DNA from: Methylocapsa palsarum
GTDB lineage: Bacteria; Pseudomonadota; Alphaproteobacteria; Rhizobiales; Beijerinckiaceae
DNA: 64,000 nt
Reading direction: 5' to 3'
Assembly: GCF_900114285.1 (NCBI RefSeq)
Contig: NZ_FOSN01000015.1
Span: 34,048-98,047 of the forward strand
This document shows positions 34,964 to 43,773 of this stretch, piece by piece. The stretch's first letter is position 1, and each line of letters opens with the position of its first letter. The translations under genes and the position numbers were made by a program. Below the pieces are notes generated by a model. The model had not been told where the DNA came from. It ran no database searches and worked only from the letters and a program-made list of their open reading frames with translations.

Positions 34964-35491
34964 TCAGGGGGCAACCATGATGGGCATCTCGATGATATCG
35001 TCCTTGGTTTTGGCGGCGCCGAACGCCACTTTAAGAATATATCTTCCCTTTTCGGGGACCGCCGCATTCATGGTGAGGACGCCGTCAGGATGGATCTTTG
35101 CGGGCAATTCCCGCAAAAGTTTGAGTTGGCCTTGAGAATCGTAGCGCGAGAGCGATAGCGCGACCGCCTGGTCCCTCGCCTCCTGCTCCATGAGATCCAC
35201 CGTGAAGACGACAAGGCCGGTTCCGGGAATCCTGTCACAATATTGGCCGTGCGACTGATCTTTGTCTTTCGAAGATACGGCGTCATCGGACGTTCCGTAA
35301 AAGAAGCTGGTGAGATGCACCGAATAGAAGTCGCTCACTTTTAGACAGGAGCCCTGATTTTCAGCCTCGAGGCGTTCACGCGCAGGCTGACTCGCCTCCC
35401 AGCGCGGATAGAGGAAGACGATCACGTTTCCCCCGATCAGAACGACAATCGCCATAAGAAGCATCAAGATCAGCCGCCCGTTCACGTTCAT
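34964..35491 (-). CDS. Membrane-anchored periplasmic protein, unknown (175 aa)
   Basis: An N-terminal anchor (about 7-28, LILMLLMAIVVLIGGNVIVF) precedes a soluble domain with two Cys residues (GSCLKVSDFY, GQYCDRIPG) and a beta-rich C-terminus (KGRYILKVAFGAAKTKDDI). No family recognised. It is 42 bp downstream of the copC gene on the same strand and probably belongs to a hupE-like/copC/this-gene operon. The paired Cys may form a disulfide or bind metal. Confidence 0.7.
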   Translation of the reverse strand: MNVNGRLILMLLMAIVVLIGGNVIVFLYPRWEASQPARERLEAENQGSCLKVSDFYSVHLTSFFYGTSDDAVSSKDKDQSHGQYCDRIPGTGLVVFTVDLMEQEARDQAVALSLSRYDSQGQLKLLRELPAKIHPDGVLTMNAAVPEKGRYILKVAFGAAKTKDDIIEMPIMVAP

Positions 35492-35533
35492 CTCTTGTGG
35501 TCCCTTCCCGGTAGGATGAGCAGTTGTGATGTC

Positions 35534-36037
35534 CTATTCAGGGCGCACCTCGAACATAAAGGCGCCGCTCACCTGATGGCCGTCGGCGGAGATCGCCCGG
35601 TAGCGGACCGTGTATTCCCCCGGCGTCAACGGCCCGACGCTCGTTGAGACGTGGCTTTGGTCCGCGCTGTCGATGGCCGCGTCGCGTTTGTCGACTCTGA
35701 TCCCCGACGCGTTGATGACCGCCAAAGCGACGAAATCGTCGCGGATTCCGGCGTCATACCAGACTTCGACTTTTCCCACAGTCTTCGGCGCCGCCGCGCC
35801 TTGTGGCGGAGACGTGCGCACGATGATCGCGTGGGCGAACCGGCGCCCCAAAGGCGCGGGCTTCGTCGCGGACGGTTCCCGATCGCGGAGGTCGAGAGCG
35901 GCCCCGAACTCCCCTGCTCTCCACCGCGGGGCTGCGGCGGACGGGGAGCCATCAACGTGCGCGACGGCGGGACCTAACGCTCCGCCAAGGCAAAGAACTA
36001 CAGCGCTCAACCGCAAGAGACATTGTCTTCGACTCAT
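35534..36037 (-). CDS. copC: CopC-family periplasmic copper-binding protein
   Basis: The 167-residue protein has a signal peptide (about 1-26, ending PAVAH) and an unusual 40-residue low-complexity insert before the CopC fold. It keeps the C-terminal motif YRAISADGHQVSGAFMFEV with the Asp and His that bind Cu(II). Unlike the copy at 31444, its metal site at that end is intact. ATG 36037 is chosen; an in-frame TTG three codons upstream sits closer to the GGGAGGA and may be the true start. It lies between a HupE/UreJ-like gene and a 175-aa gene. Confidence 0.85.
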   Translation of the reverse strand: MSRRQCLLRLSAVVLCLGGALGPAVAHVDGSPSAAAPRWRAGEFGAALDLRDREPSATKPAPLGRRFAHAIIVRTSPPQGAAAPKTVGKVEVWYDAGIRDDFVALAVINASGIRVDKRDAAIDSADQSHVSTSVGPLTPGEYTVRYRAISADGHQVSGAFMFEVRPE

Positions 36038-36239
36038 CGCTCTCAATGTCCTCCCTATGGTCTTGGCGCGGGCAAGGATGAAACGATTCACCCCGATAAA
36101 ACCCGTCACTAAGCTGGTTCACGTCGCTCCGTTCCGCCCGGGAGTGCGGCGTTGAACGAAACTCGCCCGGTTCGCACAGGCCGGAGAATGTAGATACAAT
36201 ACGGACTGCGAGGCCGACTCGCCTGCGCGCAGATCGGCT

Positions 36240-37406
36240 CTAGCCTCCGAGGAAATCGCCCACGCCCGTCATGCGTTCGATCAGCCAGATCAGCGCGATC
36301 ATCGAGATCGCCAGGGAGCCAAGTGGCATTACGAGCCTCGTATAGGCGATCGAGCGCCGCGCAAGAAACAAGACGGGGAGGATAGCCGCGACAATCGCAA
36401 GCTGGCCCAGTTCGACGCCGACGTTGAAGGAAATCAGCGAGACAAACTTCCGCTCCGGCGGCAAACCAAATTCGTTGAGCACGCTTGCGAAGCCAAAACC
36501 GTGGATCAGCCCGAACCCAAACGCCACGGCCCAGAGCTTGTCAGTCATCACCGGGTAAATGTTGTTCACCGCGGCGACCACGACCGACGCCGCGATCGCG
36601 GATTCGACGAACCGCGACGGCAATTCCAGGATTCCGAAAGCGGCGACGGACAAGGTGATCGAATGCGCCAGCGTGAACGCGGTGACGATCCTGGCGATGC
36701 TCCAGAACGCGTCCGCCAGATCCTTTACGGGCAGCCATTGGTCCTTCATCCGCATGAGCACGGCGGGCAGCAGGAGCGAGAACAGGAACAGGATGTGGTC
36801 GTAGCCGATCCAGATGTGGTGCGCGCCCTGAAGGACGTAGGCGAGCACTGTGGCGCTCAAGGCCGTCGCGCCCGCGCTCAATTGAAGAACTTTCGCCTCA
36901 GGGGAAATCAGGCCGGAAAAAGCCTCTCCATTGCGAGTGACTTCGATGATTGCGCGATGTTGCGGATCGACGTCGAACATCAGGTCGTAGCCGACCTGCG
37001 CCGGTTCGCCGGGCGCATCGCAGGCGCCGGAGAACGGCAGACTCAGGAAGTATTCGCCGCCCCGAAGGTCAACCGAAATTGGCCCCGGACTGAGGCTGCA
37101 TGGAGCTCCGGGCGCTCCAAATGAGAGCTTGTTGAGAAGGATCGCGTCAATTTCCGGCTCATGACGACGCAATTGCCTCCAATCGGGTTGACCATCGCCA
37201 TTGGCGACCGGACCAAAGGCGAAGTCGAAAAAAGCGAAATCGAAGTCGCGGACCGCAAGTTCGACTTCGCCTTTAATCGCCCTACCAGAGATATCCGCCT
37301 TGAGATGGCCGTAGCTCGTTTTGTGCGCGAGCGCGCAAGGGGCGTAAAAGACCGTCGTAGCAAGGAATGCGGCGGCGACGATGCGCCAGCCCAACGAGCG
37401 CTTCAT
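36240..37406 (-). CDS. HupE/UreJ_2-family membrane protein
   Basis: The 388-residue protein has a signal peptide ending near ALAHKTSY, a periplasmic beta domain of about 150 residues, then seven membrane segments. It contains GAHHIWIGYDHILFLFSLLL and FGLIHGFGFASVLNEFGLP, the His/Asp motifs of the family. HupE/UreJ proteins are thought to be metal permeases (nickel, possibly others); the long periplasmic domain marks the HupE/UreJ_2 branch. It is probably first in an operon with copC and the 175-aa gene. Its leader contains a 22-bp tandem duplication. Confidence 0.82.
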   Translation of the reverse strand: MKRSLGWRIVAAAFLATTVFYAPCALAHKTSYGHLKADISGRAIKGEVELAVRDFDFAFFDFAFGPVANGDGQPDWRQLRRHEPEIDAILLNKLSFGAPGAPCSLSPGPISVDLRGGEYFLSLPFSGACDAPGEPAQVGYDLMFDVDPQHRAIIEVTRNGEAFSGLISPEAKVLQLSAGATALSATVLAYVLQGAHHIWIGYDHILFLFSLLLPAVLMRMKDQWLPVKDLADAFWSIARIVTAFTLAHSITLSVAAFGILELPSRFVESAIAASVVVAAVNNIYPVMTDKLWAVAFGFGLIHGFGFASVLNEFGLPPERKFVSLISFNVGVELGQLAIVAAILPVLFLARRSIAYTRLVMPLGSLAISMIALIWLIERMTGVGDFLGG

Positions 37407-37407
37407 T

Positions 37408-37451
37408 TTTATGTCCCGAAGCAGTCTTGTTTATGTCCCGGAGCAGTCTTG
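37408..37451. repeat. 22-bp tandem duplication in the hupE-like leader
   Basis: Two 22-bp units with one mismatch (TTTATGTCCCGAAGCAGTCT and TTTATGTCCCGGAGCAGTCT, each followed by TG) lie directly upstream of the start of the HupE/UreJ-like gene. They would occupy its ribosome-binding and leader region. The rest of the 299-bp divergent gap to 37706 shows no gene. Confidence 0.82.
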
Positions 37452-37705
37452 CATCTGCGAAGCTCTCGTCACGGGCGAGCCGATTTGGCTCGCCGTCCTC
37501 CGGTGGTTCGCGTTGTGGTGTAACGGATGGCAGCCCGCAAACCCGCCAGGCTCTCACCTGGAAGTCGCAACCGCGCATCGACGTCTCAATGGAAATTCAG
37601 CGCTTGCGCATTATAATGGGCAGACTGCCCTCGGGAAAATCGTGTCGTCTTCGGCTCCGCCCGGCCGTTTAAGGAAATGCGGGTCGTTTTGTGGGAGGAC
37701 GGACA

Positions 37706-38050
37706 ATGAATCGTAGCCTGGGACTGGGACTGGTTGGTTTTTTCTTGAGCATTTTTGTTGTGCCTGCGACTGCGCAGGAGGCTCTCGTCAAGATCTTATC
37801 GCCTGCCGACGGGGCCGCGCTTCAGGCGAAACACACCTATCCGCTGCAATATGAGGTGGCGCCGTCCACCAAGGCGGACCACGTTCATTTGTATGTCGAT
37901 GGCGACGAGACCAGCATGTCGCACACGCTCAAGGGGAAATTTACGCTCGGACCGCTGAAGCCCGGAGATCGAAAGATTTGCGTGCGGCCGGTGAACCACG
38001 CTCATACGCCGATCGGCGCCGAAAGCTGCATCAACGTTACGGTTCAATAA
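37706..38050 (+). CDS. Periplasmic His-containing protein, DUF4399-like
   Basis: The 114-residue protein has a signal peptide (ending PATAQ) and an Ig-like fold with KILSPADGAALQAKHTY, ADHVHLYVDGDETSMSHTL and PVNHAHTPIGAESC. The spaced His residues (HVH, HAH) and one Cys are suggestive of metal contact. Similarity to DUF4399-type proteins is by eye only. GGAGG lies 7 bases upstream of ATG 37706. It is followed after 5 bp by a four-TM protein, so they form a small operon divergent from the hupE-like gene. Confidence 0.7.
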   Translation: MNRSLGLGLVGFFLSIFVVPATAQEALVKILSPADGAALQAKHTYPLQYEVAPSTKADHVHLYVDGDETSMSHTLKGKFTLGPLKPGDRKICVRPVNHAHTPIGAESCINVTVQ

Positions 38051-38055
38051 AGCTC

Positions 38056-38463
38056 ATGGAACTCGAAAACGCCCTCTACGCGGGCGCGCAGATTCTTCAT
38101 AATTTCGGAGCGGCCGCCATTGTTGGCCTGCCCCTCGCCGCCCTATGGTTCGGCCGCTCGCAACCAACGGCGCTGCCCATAATGGCCTGGCTCCTCTTCG
38201 CCGCCTGGCTCCTGCAAACCGCTAGCGGCGCCGGCTTCGGCGCAGTGAGCTATTTCATGGAAGGCGAGTTCCCCGAAATCCACCATATCGCGAGAGCGGC
38301 GCTCATCGTGAAGCTCATTTGCGCGTTCGGCGCGCTCGCCCTGCTGACGGCGTATTTTGTCAAAAGCTCATTAAAGGAGCCGGGCGTCGCGATCTGGCGC
38401 AGTCTAAGCCTCCTCGGACTCACAGCCTTGACGGCCGCCGCCCTCCTTCGCTGGTTTTCCTAA
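38056..38463 (+). CDS. Four-TM membrane protein, CopD-like
   Basis: The 135-residue protein has four membrane segments, with an early LYAGAQILHNFGAAAIVGLP and a HH pair at FPEIHHIARAALIVKLIC. Size and TM-located His residues recall CopD-like or cytochrome b561-like small membrane proteins, but no signature is decisive. It is 5 bp downstream of the His-containing periplasmic protein, suggesting that the two work together in periplasmic metal handling (inference). Confidence 0.6.
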   Translation: MELENALYAGAQILHNFGAAAIVGLPLAALWFGRSQPTALPIMAWLLFAAWLLQTASGAGFGAVSYFMEGEFPEIHHIARAALIVKLICAFGALALLTAYFVKSSLKEPGVAIWRSLSLLGLTALTAAALLRWFS

Positions 38464-38521
38464 GCCAAACACTTCGCGCTCGACTCTATGCCGAGGCCGG
38501 CCGCCGTCCCCGGCGAAGCCG

Positions 38522-39742
38522 TCATTCGCGGCGCAACGCGTCGATCGGATCGAGATTGGCCGCCCGCCGGGCCGGGAGGAAACCGAACAGGATTCCCACC
38601 GCGGCCGAAACCAGAAGCGCCATCGCGACGGTCCGTCCGCTCAGGATCAAAGGCCATCCCGCCGCCTGAGCCACGGCATAGCTGCAGGCGACGCCAAGCG
38701 CGAACCCCACAGCGCCCGCCACGGCGCAAAGCAGGACCGCCTCGATCAGGAACTGCGCGAGAATATCGCGCTTGCGGGCGCCGAGCGCGATGCGCAACCC
38801 GATTTCGTGGGTCCGTTCCGCGACCGACACCAACATGATGTTCATGATGCCGACGCCCCCCACGGCGACCAAAATCAGCGCGGTCACCCCGAGCAGCCAT
38901 CCAAGAGTGCCGTGCGTGGCGTTCATCAGTTCGACGTATTGCGTCGGATCGAAAACGTCGAACTTTTCCTGCTCTCCCGCGCGTGAATGTTTGCGCTCGC
39001 GCAGCAACGCCAAAACGGCCTCCTTCGCGACGTCGCGGTCGGCCCAGGGCGCTATCTTCATGTCGATCAGACTGAGCTGATGCGGATTCGCCGCCGCGTC
39101 ATGAGCCAAACGGGAGCGCGCCGTGGTGATCGGCACAAATACGTGGTTGTCGTAATCCTGTCCGCCGACAAATCCAAGCGTCGTGCGGACGCCGATGATT
39201 CGCATGGGCACGCCGCCCATGCGCACGGTCTTGTCGATCGGAGACTCGCCGCTGAAGAGCTTCTTGGCGACGGTCGCGCCAAGCACGATGACCTTCGCCC
39301 CGGAGCGAACTTCAGCTTCGTCGAAAAAGCGCCCTTCCGCCAATCTGACGTCGAAGACGTCGGCGTAAGCGGCGTCGACGCCCCAATATTCGGGGGTCCA
39401 GCTTGCGTTCCCCGCGACGATCGTGACGTTTCCGTCGAGTTCTCTCGTGATAAACTCGATCCCGGGAACTTGCTCCCTGATCGCTTTCTCGTCCTCGTCA
39501 GCCAGGACCACGACGGGACCGCGCGGACCTTCGCTGCCAACCTTGTTGCGCGTGACAATGAGGGCGCCTGCGCCCATCGCCGTCATTTGCTCTTCAATCT
39601 TTTTGTTGCCGCCCTCTTCCGCCGCGCCGATCGCGATGATGCCGGCGACCCCGATGATGACTCCGATCGCGGTGAGGCCGCTGCGCAACTTGTTCTGGCG
39701 CAGCGCCGACGCCGCCTCTTTCAGACAATCGATGAGCCTCAT
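38522..39742 (-). CDS. MacB-type ABC transporter permease
   Basis: The 406-residue protein has one N-terminal membrane segment (LTAIGVIIGVAGIIAIGAAE), a large periplasmic MacB core domain and three C-terminal membrane segments with the FtsX signature (GVGIMNIMLVSVAERTHEIG). MacB-type transporters do not move substrate through the membrane but drive tripartite export mechanically. It overlaps the ATPase gene by 4 bp and ends a three-gene operon with an adaptor. No outer-membrane TolC gene is adjacent. Confidence 0.9.
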   Translation of the reverse strand: MRLIDCLKEAASALRQNKLRSGLTAIGVIIGVAGIIAIGAAEEGGNKKIEEQMTAMGAGALIVTRNKVGSEGPRGPVVVLADEDEKAIREQVPGIEFITRELDGNVTIVAGNASWTPEYWGVDAAYADVFDVRLAEGRFFDEAEVRSGAKVIVLGATVAKKLFSGESPIDKTVRMGGVPMRIIGVRTTLGFVGGQDYDNHVFVPITTARSRLAHDAAANPHQLSLIDMKIAPWADRDVAKEAVLALLRERKHSRAGEQEKFDVFDPTQYVELMNATHGTLGWLLGVTALILVAVGGVGIMNIMLVSVAERTHEIGLRIALGARKRDILAQFLIEAVLLCAVAGAVGFALGVACSYAVAQAAGWPLILSGRTVAMALLVSAAVGILFGFLPARRAANLDPIDALRRE

Positions 39743-40467
39743 GCCCCATTCACCGCGATTGGGGCTTGACAGACGTCCTTGACGAGTTCGCCGTCGCGGA
39801 ACGTCAGCAGCCGTTCAGCGTAGGCCGCAACTTCGGGCTCATGCGTGATAACGACCACGGTCAGGCCTTTTTGATGCAGGCGCGAAAACAGCGCCATGAT
39901 CTCGGCCGTCATGTGGGTGTCGAGCGCGCCGGTCGGTTCGTCGGCGAGGATGATGTTGGGGCTGTTGGCCAGCGCGCGCGCAATGGCCACGCGCTGCTGC
40001 TGACCGCCGGAAAGCTGGTTCGGGCGATGATGGATCCGCGCGCCAAGACCGATCTCCTCCAGCCGCGCCCTGGCGATGGCGGGTCGGTCTAGGCCGCGAA
40101 GCGGCGAATAGGTCAGCGGCAGCATGACGTTCTCGAGCGCGCTCATTCGCGGCAGCAGATTGAACTGCTGAAATACGAAACCGATCTCGCGGTTGCGCAG
40201 CCGCGCGAGATCATCGCCCGACATTCGCGCAACGGATTGACCGTCTACGACAAGGTCGCCGGAGGTCGGCCGGTCAAGCGCGCCGAGCAGGTTCAACAGC
40301 GTCGATTTTCCGGAGCCGGAAGGTCCCATGATGGCGACGAACTCGCCGCGGTTGACGGTGAAAGTCACATCCCGCAACGCGTGAACGCGCTCCGCCCCAA
40401 GGTCATAGGTTCGCGTAAGCGCCGCGCATTCGATCATCGGCTGGAGAATCGGACCGGGCAGGTTCAC
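39739..40467 (-). CDS. ABC transporter ATP-binding protein, MacB/LolD type
   Basis: The 242 residues carry a complete nucleotide-binding domain: Walker A GPSGSGKSTL, Q-loop FVFQQFNLLPRM, signature LSGGQQQRVAIARALA, Walker B IILADEPTGALD and switch His in VVITHEPEV. Stops and starts overlap on both sides (ATGA), tying it to the adaptor upstream and permease downstream. The ATPase and permease are separate polypeptides, unlike fused MacB. Confidence 0.93.
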   Translation of the reverse strand: MNLPGPILQPMIECAALTRTYDLGAERVHALRDVTFTVNRGEFVAIMGPSGSGKSTLLNLLGALDRPTSGDLVVDGQSVARMSGDDLARLRNREIGFVFQQFNLLPRMSALENVMLPLTYSPLRGLDRPAIARARLEEIGLGARIHHRPNQLSGGQQQRVAIARALANSPNIILADEPTGALDTHMTAEIMALFSRLHQKGLTVVVITHEPEVAAYAERLLTFRDGELVKDVCQAPIAVNGA

Positions 40468-41720
40468 GTTGCGGGCCTTGCCGCGCCTTTCCCGGCGCGG
40501 ATCGCGACCGCTTCGCCCTCGTGGACCGCGCCTTCAAGGATTTCGGTGACGCCCTCGCCCTTGAGGCCGGTCCGCACGCTCCGCTCCGTCAGGACTCCGT
40601 CCTCGCCAAGCACCCAGAGACTCGCGCTCTCAAGACCAAGGGCGGTCGACGGCGACCGGCCGGGAGGCCTGAACCGCAGCGCTTCGTTGGGAGCCAGCAA
40701 AGCGTTCTCACGGCGGCCGCCGACGATGCGTACGGTCGCGGTCATTTCCGGAAAAAGCCGCTGTCCCGGATTTTTGGCGCGGATCACCACTGTGTAGGTG
40801 ACGACGCCGGAAATTTTTGTAGCGGCGAGCCGGATTTGCTCGACCTCCCCCGTAAAGGTCTCATCGGGGAAAGCTTCGACGGAGAATGTCACCGGCACAC
40901 CGGGCCGAATGACGCCAACGTCGGCTTCATCGACCTGCGCCATGACCTGGATCTGCGCGAGGTCTTGCGCGATCTGAAAGAGGACCGGCGTCTGATATTG
41001 CGCGGTGAGGGTCTGACCAGGCTGCATCTTCCGGTCGATGACGACGCCGTTGATCGGCGAACGGATCAGCGTGCGGTCGAGGTCGATTTGCGCCGTAGTT
41101 AGTTCCGCCTGGCGCTGGGCGACGGCCGCCTTCGCCGCGTCGAGCTGAGCTTGCGCGATGGCGAGGTCGGCTGTGGCGACGCCGCTCTGCGTCTCCGCCT
41201 GATCGCGTTGCACCTGCGATGAAATGCCGCGCGGCGCCAGAGTTTCGTGCCGAACCACGTCGCGCCGGTATTGCGCCAGCTGGGTCGAGGCCTTCGCGAT
41301 CGCAGCCTCCCTTTGGCCGACATCGGCGCGCGCCATCGCGAGATTAGCGGCGGCGGACTCGACTTTGGCTTCATAAGGCGCGCGGTCGATGACGGCGAGG
41401 AGATCGCCCTCCTTCACCGGATCGTTGAAGTCGACCTTCATTTCGGCGATGAGCCCCGAAAGCTGAGAGCCGACATCGACGGTGACAAGGGCCTTGACCG
41501 CGCCAGTCGCCGAGACAGCGCGTTCGATGATTCCGCGCCCGATCGGCTTCGTTTCGAAATCAACGACGCCCCCAGCGTCGCGATGGCTCCAGACACGCCA
41601 GCCGGCGGCAAGGGCGGCGAGAGCGGCGATCGCGAGCGCCAACCGGATCGCCCGGCGCAGGGTCGGGCGGTCGACGGGTCTAAGGCCGCGATCGAGGGAA
41701 GCGCGTTCTCGCGTCAACAT
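40464..41720 (-). CDS. MacA-like periplasmic adaptor (HlyD family)
   Basis: The 418-residue adaptor has an N-terminal membrane anchor (AIRLALAIAALAALAAGW), a biotinyl-lipoyl half (GSQLSGLIAEMKVDFNDPV), an alpha-helical hairpin (about 120-210) and beta-barrel/MPD domains. In MacAB systems it links the ABC part to an outer-membrane channel. ATG 41720 is chosen; a TTG at 41756 adds 12 residues. A secreted His-rich peptide is encoded 73 bp upstream on the same strand, hinting at a metal or peptide substrate. Confidence 0.88.
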   Translation of the reverse strand: MLTRERASLDRGLRPVDRPTLRRAIRLALAIAALAALAAGWRVWSHRDAGGVVDFETKPIGRGIIERAVSATGAVKALVTVDVGSQLSGLIAEMKVDFNDPVKEGDLLAVIDRAPYEAKVESAAANLAMARADVGQREAAIAKASTQLAQYRRDVVRHETLAPRGISSQVQRDQAETQSGVATADLAIAQAQLDAAKAAVAQRQAELTTAQIDLDRTLIRSPINGVVIDRKMQPGQTLTAQYQTPVLFQIAQDLAQIQVMAQVDEADVGVIRPGVPVTFSVEAFPDETFTGEVEQIRLAATKISGVVTYTVVIRAKNPGQRLFPEMTATVRIVGGRRENALLAPNEALRFRPPGRSPSTALGLESASLWVLGEDGVLTERSVRTGLKGEGVTEILEGAVHEGEAVAIRAGKGAARPAT

Positions 41721-41793
41721 GTGTGAAGCCGGATTCGATACATCTTCTTCGGGCAAAATGCGGGCGGCGGTTCCGCCATGCTGGCCCGCCTTT

Positions 41794-41931
41794 CTATTTT
41801 TTCATCACGCCATGTTTATGATGATGATGATGATGATTGTGGTGGTTGGCGGTATTGTGCGCGAAAGTCGAAGTCATCATCGAAGCCATCGTCAAGACCA
41901 TGGACAAAAGCACTGCGAGAAGCTTTTTCAT
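41794..41931 (-). CDS. Secreted His-rich mini-protein (45 aa)
   Basis: The peptide is a signal sequence (MKKLLAVLLSMVLTMASMMT) plus a mature part of about 20 residues after TFA, dominated by His: HNTANHHNHHHHHHKHG. GGGAA lies 6 bases upstream of ATG 41931. The His run would bind Zn, Ni or Cu in the periplasm. It lies just ahead of the MacA-like gene, probably in one operon. His-tract chance is unlikely because the signal peptide and ribosome site fit. It could be a metal buffer, sensor or export cargo. Confidence 0.72.
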   Translation of the reverse strand: MKKLLAVLLSMVLTMASMMTSTFAHNTANHHNHHHHHHKHGVMKK

Positions 41932-42220
41932 TTGACGTTCCCGTGGGACGCTGGGCGCACGATTCCAGCCAGGACTTTGGACTCCGGGTGCGGCGGAGAT
42001 CATAGCATATCCTCAAGTCCAATGCGCTTTTGGAACCCGCGCGCCTTTCAGAGCCTGCGAGCCTTTGGGGACTGCAGGTCATAATCGGGCGCTTCGCCAT
42101 TCCTCACCCCGATTCTCCATTATGCATGGTGAACCTGGCGCGGATAGGCAAGCCCGGAAGGTAGACGTTTGACGGGAGAAAATCGCGCCTGGCTCGCCTC
42201 GCCCGGTCATCAAGAGCCGC

Positions 42221-43498
42221 TCAGGCGGAATTGGGTCCGGGCGCATCACGCCCCCCGTCCCCGAACCGCGAAAGAGTTTCGGCCGCCTCGGGGCAAGTCA
42301 ACCGGCCGCGAGGCGTTCTGGAAAATTGCCGGGCGCGGCGCTTTTTCCACCAGATATAGACTCCGGTGACCGAAAGCATCACGATCAATAACCCGAGGAC
42401 GCAAACGAAAATCCGGTAGGGCAGGCCAAACACATTGGCCATGTGCAGAGCATAGAGCCAGGACGTGATCGTATTGCCGCTGCGCTCGCCGGAAGGCAAT
42501 TCCAAAGCGCGCAGCTGGCCCGTGTCTCCGTCGAGGGCGACGTAAGTTGCGCCGCTGCGTTCGCCGACATCAAGGCTACTGCGGAAACTGAGAAAATACA
42601 CGCCGAATTGTTCATTATAAAAGAGGCTTTCCTCCCGCTCGACGCGGAACCCTTTGAGGGCGGCCTGCTCCTCGATCAGGCGTGCGCCCTTGCCCTCGGC
42701 GTCACGCCAGCCAAGGTTCGGCGTCGTGACCATGTGCGGCTCGGGCAAAGGCGAGCGATAGTTAAAAAGGGCGCTGGTCACCCATTCATAGACCGGGCGC
42801 ATATCCATCATCACGCTTGACCAGGCGAAGATGAACAACATTGGCCAAAGCCAAAGGCCGCCCGCGCGATGAAGATCGAAATTAAGCCGGAACGCGCCGG
42901 CTTTGCGCTTTATGAGCCAGGCCGGCATCCAGCGCCGCCAGAAACCGGAAGTCGTCCGGGGCAAGGTCAGATAAAAACCGATAAAACAATCGATCGTCCA
43001 GGCGACGGCGAGGAGTCCCAGAATCCAGAAGCCGGCGGTCCCCAGGGCCAGCCGCCAGTGGAGATCATAAATGAAGGGCATCAGATTGATCAGCCCCTGC
43101 GAAAGATCTCCGTTCATACGCCTGCCAAGCTCCGTTCCGGCATAGGGATCGAGGAAGAGCTGGTCGAAGCTGATCTCATACGGCTTTTGCGTCGCCGGGT
43201 CCGAGCGCGGCGAGACAGCCGCCACGACCTGGTCAGTCCCGAAGCGCGACAGCCCCGCTATTCGGGCGCTGGGCGCGACGAGCGCCTCGGCGCGCTCCGC
43301 CAGCGTGGCGAGATCGAGCGGCGCGGTGTCCGGCCGCGGCTGTGCGTAAAGTTGCGGACTGATCAGCCGCTCCAGTTCGGCGTTGAAGGCGAGCAGGCTT
43401 CCGGTGAGGCCGACGACGATCAGGAACATCGCCATGATCAATCCGGCCCAGCGGTGAATCCAGACAAAAAACCGTCGAACGGCGCCGGCGTCGGGCAT
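42221..43498 (-). CDS. PepSY-associated TM-helix protein (second copy)
   Basis: The 425-residue protein has four membrane segments: WIHRWAGLIMAMFLIVVGLT (TM1), a middle pair including LDLHRAGGLWLWPML-like FDLHRAGGLWLW, and a last segment followed by VYIWWKKRRARQF. Periplasmic loops show FLDPYAGTELGRR. It is placed after a TonB receptor as in many iron-siderophore loci, where such proteins probably help reduce the imported metal. ATG 43498 follows GAGGAGG at 10 bases; ATG 43528 is an alternative inside the preceding small ORF. Confidence 0.87.
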   Translation of the reverse strand: MPDAGAVRRFFVWIHRWAGLIMAMFLIVVGLTGSLLAFNAELERLISPQLYAQPRPDTAPLDLATLAERAEALVAPSARIAGLSRFGTDQVVAAVSPRSDPATQKPYEISFDQLFLDPYAGTELGRRMNGDLSQGLINLMPFIYDLHWRLALGTAGFWILGLLAVAWTIDCFIGFYLTLPRTTSGFWRRWMPAWLIKRKAGAFRLNFDLHRAGGLWLWPMLFIFAWSSVMMDMRPVYEWVTSALFNYRSPLPEPHMVTTPNLGWRDAEGKGARLIEEQAALKGFRVEREESLFYNEQFGVYFLSFRSSLDVGERSGATYVALDGDTGQLRALELPSGERSGNTITSWLYALHMANVFGLPYRIFVCVLGLLIVMLSVTGVYIWWKKRRARQFSRTPRGRLTCPEAAETLSRFGDGGRDAPGPNSA

Positions 43499-43503
43499 CA
43501 GGA

Positions 43504-43770
43504 TCAGGCCTCCTCGCCGGTCAGCCATGTGCTAATCCGGGACCACGGGTCAAAAGTCCTGCGAGGGAAAAAGGGCGCCGGAGGCTCCCCCGACTCCAGC
43601 GCCCAGTTTACGGTTCGAGGATTGGGAGGGTCATAATCTCGAACCAGTCTGTAGATGAAACGGTTCATCGGCGAATAACCCGCCAAGCCATAGCCCGTGT
43701 CAAAAGATCGCAGACTGCCGGTCAGGCGCCAGATGCGCGGCGACGCAGGATGCGGAAAGCCCCGCGCCAT
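43504..43770 (-). CDS. Small ORF between receptor and PepSY gene (88 aa)
   Basis: The frame starts 3 bp after the receptor stop and ends 5 bp before the PepSY start, so it fills the gap exactly. The product is rich in Arg/Pro/aromatics (FIYRLVRDYDPPNPRTVNW) with no signal peptide or TM. The tight fit supports a real, translationally coupled gene of unknown function, but composition alone does not prove coding. Confidence 0.5.
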   Translation of the reverse strand: MARGFPHPASPRIWRLTGSLRSFDTGYGLAGYSPMNRFIYRLVRDYDPPNPRTVNWALESGEPPAPFFPRRTFDPWSRISTWLTGEEA

Positions 43771-43773
43771 GTC

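Noticed and set aside
32000..35000. A complete pmoCAB operon
   Set aside because: Only a PmoC relative is present. Neighbouring genes on both sides are CopC and PepSY types, with no PmoA or PmoB motifs in any frame.
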